Origin: Macrotis lagotis
Lineage: Eukaryota > Chordata > Mammalia > Peramelemorphia > Peramelidae
Direction of reading: 5' to 3'
Assembly: GCF_037893015.1 (NCBI RefSeq)
Contig: NC_133658.1
Span: forward strand, 251,602,518 to 251,666,517
DNA: 64,000 bases
In this document: positions 57,677-64,000 of the stretch, piece after piece
Layout of the letters: every line of letters starts with the position of its first letter
Numbering within the stretch: position 1 is the stretch's first letter
Translations under genes and position numbers: made by a program
The notes under the pieces: generated by a model
What the model saw: the letters and a program-made list of their open reading frames with translations, nothing else
Databases searched by the model: none
Told to the model about the DNA's origin: nothing

Positions 57677-58049
57677 TGTTTTTAGAAAGATTAAGTTTTA
57701 CAATTCTTCCCCTAATCTGGCTCCCCCCCCAAGAAGGCAGTCTGTTAGTCTTTACATTGTTTCCATGGTATACATTGATCTAAGTTGAATGTGATGAGAG
57801 AGAAATGGTATCCTTAAAAAAAATGAAGTATAAGAGCAGAATTATATAATAAGATAATTTTCCCCCCCTAAATTAAAGGTAATAGTCTTTCATCTTTGTT
57901 CAAACTCCATGATTCTTTCTCTGGATATAGATGGTGTTCTCCATTGCAGATACCCCAAAATTGTCCCTGATTGTGATCATCACCCCTATGTTGCTGTTAT
58001 GATATACAATGTTTTTCTGGTTCTGCTTATCTTGCTCAGCATCAGTTCA
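57677..58049 (-). mobile_element. LINE-1, 5'-truncated
   Basis: Minus-sense 3' UTR and ORF2 end. Imperfect flanking duplications: CTGAAAAGAAAATTTTTT at the left, CTGCAAAGAATTTTTTTT at the right. Confidence 0.82.
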
Positions 58050-58089
58050 CTGCAAAGAATTTTTTTTAAGGAAGAAAAAAGTATTTATT

Positions 58090-58315
58090 TAGCATCTATT
58101 GTATACTGGGAACCATACTAAGCATTTTATAGATATCACGTCATTTATTCTTCACAACAACCCTGGGAAGTAGGGACTATTATTATTTCTATTTTAATAG
58201 TTGAGAAAACTGAGTCAAATAGAGGTTAAAGAGATTTGTCCAGGGATCCACAGGGAGTAAGTGGCCAAGATTTGAATTCAGATGCTACTGACTCCAGATC
58301 CAACTGGTTAGTCAA
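58090..58315 (-). mobile_element. MIR
   Basis: ATTCTTCACAACAACCCTGG, then TTTGTCCAGGGATCCACAGG: a fairly complete antisense MIR. Confidence 0.75.
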
Positions 58316-58494
58316 ACAGAATGGCCAATAGTTATACATGTAATCAGTGAAAGTGCAAAGACTTTACCTTAGGCTTCTAACTTCAAGTCCGTTGTTATCT
58401 CCATTATACTATATTATTTCCATTACACCATGTTGCCAATCATACTTGAATAGAGACAATAAGATCCAAATAAGGAGCTAACACCAGAAGATTA

Positions 58495-58680
58495 TAGTGG
58501 AAAGAGAGGTGGCATCAGTCAAGACTGGAATCCTGCTGGGTATTCCTTCTTACCTGGATGATCTTGAACAACTTATCTAATCTTTCTGGACTTCAGTTTC
58601 ATCTTATGCAAATTAAGAGTATTTGAATAAATGAACAGCAAAATCTCTTCCAGTTCCAAATCTAAGATCCAATGCATATC
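58495..58680 (+). mobile_element. MIR/CORE-SINE relic
   Basis: TATAGTGGAAAGAGAGGTGG, then CTTCAGTTTCATCTTATGC. Confidence 0.6.
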
Positions 58681-58914
58681 AAGAGAGCAGGTAATACAGT
58701 TTGCTCTAGTATTGTTCAGTTTTCTCCTTCATTTTAGAACCAACTGTCCTGCCCCTGTATCAGCAAGGTCATATGATTGATTAGGTTCCCACTGAAAGAA
58801 AGGCTACTTCAGTGATCATTCTTGTCATGGTGGGAATCCTGCAGGTCTTGGGTAAATAATCAGTATATTAAATAGCATGGAATGATCACCCATGATCACC
58901 AGATGAAATAAGAT

Positions 58915-59170
58915 TTTTTTTTTGTTTGTCATTTCAGTGGTACATGACCCTTCATAAGCCCTTTGGGGTTTTCTTGGCAAAGAGACTGGAATGGGTTTGC
59001 CATTTCCTTCTCCAGCTCATTTTACCGATGAGGAAATTGAGGTAAACAGGGGTAAGTGACTCACTCAAGGTCTCACAGCTGCTAAGTGTCTGAGGTTAGA
59101 TTTAAACTCAGGAAGATGAGTGTTCCCAATTCCAGACCTGGTACTATCTACTGTGTCACCTAGCTGCCCA
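58915..59170 (-). mobile_element. MAR1-like CORE-SINE
   Basis: Antisense, nearly full length: GGGGTTTTCTTGGCAAAGAG, CTCATTTTACCGATGAGGAA, ending CACCTAGCTGCCCAA. Confidence 0.85.
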
Positions 59171-59215
59171 AATAAGAAACTAGACACCTCTAGTCTGTAT
59201 AAAAAGAAGGTTACG

Positions 59216-59371
59216 GGGTGGCTAGGGGGCGCAGTGGATAGAGTACTGGCCTTGGAGTGAGGAGTACCCTACTTCAAATCCGGCCTCATACACTTAATAA
59301 TTACCTAGCTGTGTGGCCTTGGGCAAGCCACTTAACCCCATTGCCTTGGAAAATCTAAAAAAATAAAAAAT
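59216..59371 (+). mobile_element. SINE, WSINE1-like
   Basis: Full-length sense copy with similar flanks AAAAAGAAGGTTAC and AAAAAGAAGTTCAC. Confidence 0.88.
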
Positions 59372-59677
59372 AAAAAGAAGTTCACTGCAAAGAATTTTTA
59401 AGACCTAATGTTAGGAAATGTGAGTTTGAAGTTTAACCCTTAGAAATAAATCATTTTCTTTATAAATCTCAGTTTTCCCATCTGCAAAATGGGAACAATA
59501 ATCCTTGTACCATCTACTTTGTAGTTAACTTAGTTACAAAGCACTTTAGAAACTTTAAAGTAATGGATATGGATATTATTACTAGACGATTTATTCCCTG
59601 GAAATAGGGTCTATTTTTTTTTTGCCTCTCCCTAGCACAATACCTGTCACATAATTGGAGCTTAATAAATGTTTGAT

Positions 59678-61480
59678 TGTAGAGTCCCACTTCCTGGACT
59701 CTCAATCTTTCCCCAGGCAAGCCTTTGGAGTTTGGGAGACAAGGATTACGAAGGAGACAAGTACTCCATCAAGTGCTTCATTTATTCACCAAAACAGTGC
59801 CTAAATACCTTTCCAGCCTCTAATCCACTTCCACTCAGGAAAACAACCTTCTGATGCTCAAAGGCATCAGGTAATGATAATAATTTACAGTAGTTCCCGA
59901 TATCTCCCCACTCTTGCTTTTGAAAATTATTACATAATGAATACTACACAAGTTGAAAACAAAAGTTCAAAAATAGAGCAAATGTCAATTAAACAATAGT
60001 AAAACCAAATATTCTCAATTCCCTGAAATACATTTTATTCCCAATTTACAAAGATGTTTTCTTTTCTGCCAGAAAAAAAAACCTTTCAAAGCAATCAAAT
60101 TCAAAATTCGAACTAAAAGGAGTAACATTTAACTTTACCTATTTCAGAGTTTAGACACTAACACTCTCAACACAGAAAAACAACTCTTTTGTATTTCAAA
60201 CATCAAAGTGAGATTATTGTACACCCTGGCCAGCACCAAAATCTCTAAATATAGAAACATTTTCCTACCTCTCCAGACCAGTGGAGAGATGTAAAAACAT
60301 CCTATTGATGATTAAATACACATATACACATATACAATCAAGACCGGTCAATAGAAATATAAACCATAGGCACAGACTTCATTTGACAAAATCCAAATTT
60401 CCCAGTCCCAGGGGGAAAAAAAATCTCCTTCCCCTTTTTTTCTTAACTAATTTGAACCACGAAGCTTCCCAGTCAATAACCTATTGAAAAACAGTCATTG
60501 CCCAACTCCCTCTTCCTCCCCTAACCAGGAAGAAGGCATGGGGGTCCCTTGATTTCTAAAATAAGTTTTTGGAGGGGGTCTTGTCCTTGTAGCAAAAGCC
60601 TGCATTTCATTTGAGACATAAGCTTGAGTTTTAAGTTCCAAGAAATTTGAAATCACCTAAGTGGTTAACACCAGTGCGACCTGGAGTTGCCGCACCTTGC
60701 GAACAGTAGCCATCACCATAAGAAACTGTCCAACAGCAAGTGACACTTTCGCTCTCAACAGAGAGAAAAAGCAATTCATAGCCCTCTGCTGCCCAAGCAA
60801 CGGCCCAGTTGCTGTCCTGCTGTAGAAAGTGAAGCGCTCATTGTAGGCATCAGGGTCTGTGTCAGCAAAGAGAGGTTTCTGCAGCCGGTTGCAGGTCCAA
60901 GGGCCCAGTCGCACCCAGAGCTCAGGCAGGCAGCCACGGCTGAGAACAGCAAGCAGGTTCTCTGCATCCCATTCATGGTGCTGGTACCAACTCTTGCTGA
61001 GCAAGAAGCTTCATCCCCTGGGGCACTGCCTAGGAGACTCTTCCCCCTGACTTCTTAACTTTAACTACTTAATTGTTTTCTCACTTTCCCCTTCAAAATC
61101 AGCCTCTTAAGTAACAAATCAACTTGTTACTTTCTCCAGAGTTCTCCACTCTGGGATATTGCCTGGTTCTCTTGCTGTCTTTGCTATGTCCTTCTTCCAG
61201 ACTTTCCTCAGATAACATGCATATGTTTAGTCTCTGTTTGGGCGCCAATATGTAGAGTCCCACTTCCTGGATTCCCTCAATCTTCCCCAGGCAAATGTTG
61301 GAGGTGCTGGACAAGTACTCATCAAGATCTCTAAGTGCTCTATTTATTCACCAAAACAACAGTGCCTAAATACCTTTCCACTCTCTAATCTTCTCCCACT
61401 CCCATAGTATTTAGGAAAACAACCTTCTGATGCTCAAAGACACCAGGTGATGATGATAATAATTTAAAAGTTTCCCAACA
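59678..61480 (-). mobile_element. Class II-like endogenous retrovirus fossil with two LTRs
   Basis: Read on the minus strand, the 5' LTR is 61480-61251 (230 bp, TGTTGGGAAA to GACTCTACA). Three bases on lies a primer-binding site, TGGCGCCCAAACAGAGAC, close to the tRNA-Lys type. A 1.35-kb internal region ends in a purine tract (AAGAGTGGGGAGA) before the 3' LTR, 59902-59678. The LTRs carry AATAAA. They differ from each other by many substitutions and small gaps, so the insertion is old. The internal region is too short for gag-pol-env and the element is broken. It holds a 115-codon open stretch (61004-60657) that I cannot assign to a family. Same LTR family as the solo LTR at 4593. Confidence 0.82.
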
Positions 61481-61539
61481 GTAGATGACTATTATTGTTT
61501 TTTTTTAAAGTGACATCAAATGATCAACTATGATGGACC

Positions 61540-61935
61540 TGCTCATTTCAGCAGTATGATATAATCAAAGACAACTCTAAAGAATTTGTGATAAAAAATA
61601 CCATTCATATCCAGAGAAGAAACTATGGAGTTTAAATGCAGACCAAAGTTTACTTACAATCTTCAATATTTAAGTTGTTTTATTTATTATGTCTTTTTTC
61701 CTCTCTAATGCTTTTTTTCTGTTTTAATTTGATTCTTCTTTAACATCATGATTAATGTGGATCTATGTTTAGCATGATTACACATGTATAGACTATATTA
61801 AATTGCTTTCTGTCATGAGGAGGAAGGGAGAAAAATATAAAACTCAAAATCTTGCAAAAAAATGATTGTTGAAAAACTGCCATTACATGGGGTTGGAAAA
61901 CTAAATAAATGAAATATTTAATTTAAAAAAGTGAT
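61540..61935 (+). mobile_element. Old LINE-1 3' end
   Basis: Plus-sense (GTGGATCTATGTTTAGCATG, TGATTGTTGAAAAACTGCCA) with an A-rich end. Confidence 0.72.
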
Positions 61936-61977
61936 GTCAGCTTTCCAATTATATGATATACATCTTGCAAGTATCAT

Positions 61978-62108
61978 TTTTTTTTTTTGCAAAGCAATGG
62001 GGTTAAGTGACTTGTTCAAGGTCACACAGCCAGGTAATTATTAAGTGTCTGAGGTCACATTTGTACTCAGGTCCTCCTGATTCCAGGGCTGTGCTCTATC
62101 CACCTGTG
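61978..62108 (-). mobile_element. SINE, tRNA-derived
   Basis: Antisense copy (AATGGGGTTAAGTGACTTGT), shortened at the far end. Confidence 0.82.
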
Positions 62109-63400
62109 CAGCATGTATCATTCTTGGCAAGTTGTCATCCCCATTAGAATGAAAACTCCTTGAGAGTAGGGATTATGCTTTTGCCTTTTTGGATGTCTTC
62201 AGCGCTTAGCACAGTACCTGACCTGTTGACTCAGTAACTGACTGACACCTCCCCTGAGATAATTCCCAAAGGGATAGTTTGAAATAGATAATTTCTGACA
62301 TATTGCCAGCATCTCATAATTAGTATAGTGGAAAGAACGGTAGGCTGAGAGGTGCTTCAATCTCTGATATTCACTTTTTGTGTGACTTTGGGTAAATCCC
62401 TTCCACTCCTTGGGCCTGTTTCCTCTTTTGAAAAATGAATAAGAAGATCTCTGAAGGCCTTTCCAGGCCTAAGGTCTTAAGGACAGAGCCTGTATAGTTT
62501 GGCCATCCTTCCTTAAATCAGGAATGCCTCATTCCTCATTCATCAAATGTAATAGGATAGACTGAAGGTATTATTTAGTGACTTTTCTAGATTGTTAATG
62601 AAACACAATTTGCCAACATGAACCTGGACCAACAAATCTCAATCTAGAGAACACAGGCCCTTTCTGGGTTAAGTTGTATTAGCCCAAGAAAGATTAAACC
62701 TTTATTTGAACAGAATGACCACCTGTATGAGAACCTGCTGTTTACAAACAACAAAAGAAAGAGAGAAAATTTCTGCTCAGGGACTGTCTCTGTTACTAAT
62801 TTTCTAAACAACCTTGAGCTAGCTCACTTTCTTCTCTATGGGTCTCATTTTCCCCAAAGGTATAATTAGGGAGTTGTACTTATCTCACCTAATATTCTAT
62901 ACTTCTATGGGTATGACATCAACCAAAGGACAAAATATCAATATAACATAGTTCTCCTCCTGTCATTCATCACCCTACCAATCTAATTATATCATATTAT
63001 ACATTATTGTCAACTTCTTTCCAACCTTTTCCTGGGCTCATTCACCTTAGCAAAGAATCATAGTGACATAGAATATCAGAATTGGGAGAAATCTTGCAAT
63101 GTAAATCCTAAAATATACAATATCAGAATCACAAGGGGCCTTAGAAGATAAAACTTAAGAGTTTTAGACCTAGAAGGGACTTTAGAGCAAGGAATATCAG
63201 AGATGAAAGGAATTTTAGCAATCATTTAGTGTAATACCCCTATTTTGGGAAATGGAGGTTTATAGGAGGGAAGTCCATGGTCACAATGGCAGACTTTGAA
63301 CTCAAACTCCAAGTCCACTGCTCTTTTCATTATACATACACTTATTCATATACATATATACATACAATATACACATTTCCAACCCCTCCAAGGGAAGAGG
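62109..63400. other. Intergenic DNA with L2 and MIR relics
   Basis: An L2-like piece lies at about 62145-62230 (AACTCCTTGAGAGTAGGGAT) and a MIR/CORE-SINE relic at about 62320-62480. No gene is seen. Confidence 0.5.
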
Positions 63401-63645
63401 AGGAAAACAAGCATTTATTATGCTCCTACTATTTTCTAGGTTCTATTCTAAGCACTTTAGAAATATCTCATTCAATCCATACAGTAATCCTGGGAAGCAG
63501 GCTCTATTATTATCCCTATTTTATATTCGAGGAAAGTGAGGGAGACACAGTTAAGTGTCTTGCCCAGGGTAACAAAATTAGTAAAGGTCTGATGTTGAAT
63601 TTGAGCTCTTCTTCCTGATTTCAGATCTATTATTCTGCCAGCTAT
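63401..63645 (-). mobile_element. MIR
   Basis: Antisense MIR: TACAGTAATCCTGGGAAGCA, then TTAAGTGTCTTGCCCAGGGT. Confidence 0.75.
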
Positions 63646-64000
63646 AAATAAACTTATTGGGTCTTCAAAATACAGTCTGATACTAAGTTAATTACTGGAT
63701 AGTATATGCTAATCTATGAAACTTGAAGAAAAACAGGTGGAAGACATATAAGGATATAGTCTGAGCTGTCCCTTATGTAAGTCTGGTGCTTATCCTGTGA
63801 GTGTCTTTGTTTAGAGAGATCTGTTTCCAGGAAACTGGAATTTCATAGGTATGGAGGAGTTTGTTCTCTATGGCAGTTCTCCTACCTTTCTTCCATCCCA
63901 CTTAGTCCAGGTTGCTTCCTTCTGCCTAGACAGACCTGGTGAAGGATAGTTAGGAATTCTTCAGTTAGTGTCCAGGTTCAAATGGGCTTGTCTCCCCCCT
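63646..64000. other. Unassigned intergenic DNA
   Basis: Nothing recognised up to the window edge. Confidence 0.45.

Noticed and set aside
59655-61490. Target duplication of the two-LTR element
   Set aside because: The flanks TTTGAT and GTAGAT agree at only four of six bases, too weak to claim.
720-62108. Repeated about 150-bp units that might look like a dispersed array
   Set aside because: Irregular spacing, both orientations, poly(A) tails and target duplications show SINE copies, not a CRISPR or tandem array.

Overview
This is a vertebrate, almost certainly marsupial, nuclear window. Two large split genes have phase-consistent GT-AG exons and CpG-island promoters. The repeats are of marsupial type: a tRNA-derived SINE whose sense copies begin GGGGCAGCTAGGTGGCGCAG and end in CCCATTGCCTTGCAAAAA (WSINE1-like, which points to an Australian-lineage marsupial), MAR1-like CORE-SINEs, and many 5'-truncated LINE-1 copies. 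The species itself cannot be fixed from sequence alone.

Layout. 1-6.9 kb is repeat-filled intergenic DNA with one solo LTR. A CpG island at about 6.95-7.65 kb starts DDX27 (+ strand, 21 coding exons, 7297-32331, 760 codons), a nucleolar DEAD-box helicase. Its large introns 2 and 9 are mostly LINE/SINE sequence, including a HAL1-type (ORF1-only LINE) insertion with target-site duplications. DDX27 ends tail to tail with ZNFX1 (- strand, 13 coding exons, 46095-33928, 1931 codons), an Upf1-like SF1 helicase with NF-X1 zinc fingers and a C-terminal RZ-type finger. ZNFX1 starts from a very GC-rich island at about 48.6-49.7 kb. The same island fires the divergent snoRNA host lncRNA ZFAS1 (+ strand, about 49610-52105, five exons). 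Each of the four ZFAS1 introns carries one SNORD12-type box C/D snoRNA, one more than the three known in human ZFAS1. 52.1-64 kb is intergenic, with old repeats and a two-LTR class II-like retroviral fossil at 59678-61480.

The gene order DDX27 - ZNFX1 - ZFAS1 matches human chromosome 20q13. Themes are ribosome biogenesis (DDX27; SNORD12 rRNA methylation guides from a TOP-type host transcript) and RNA surveillance or innate immunity (ZNFX1, with a good interferon-response element in its promoter). I found no wholly new gene system. The most notable observations are the fourth, divergent SNORD12 copy, the promoter element set, and the HAL1 and LTR fossils.
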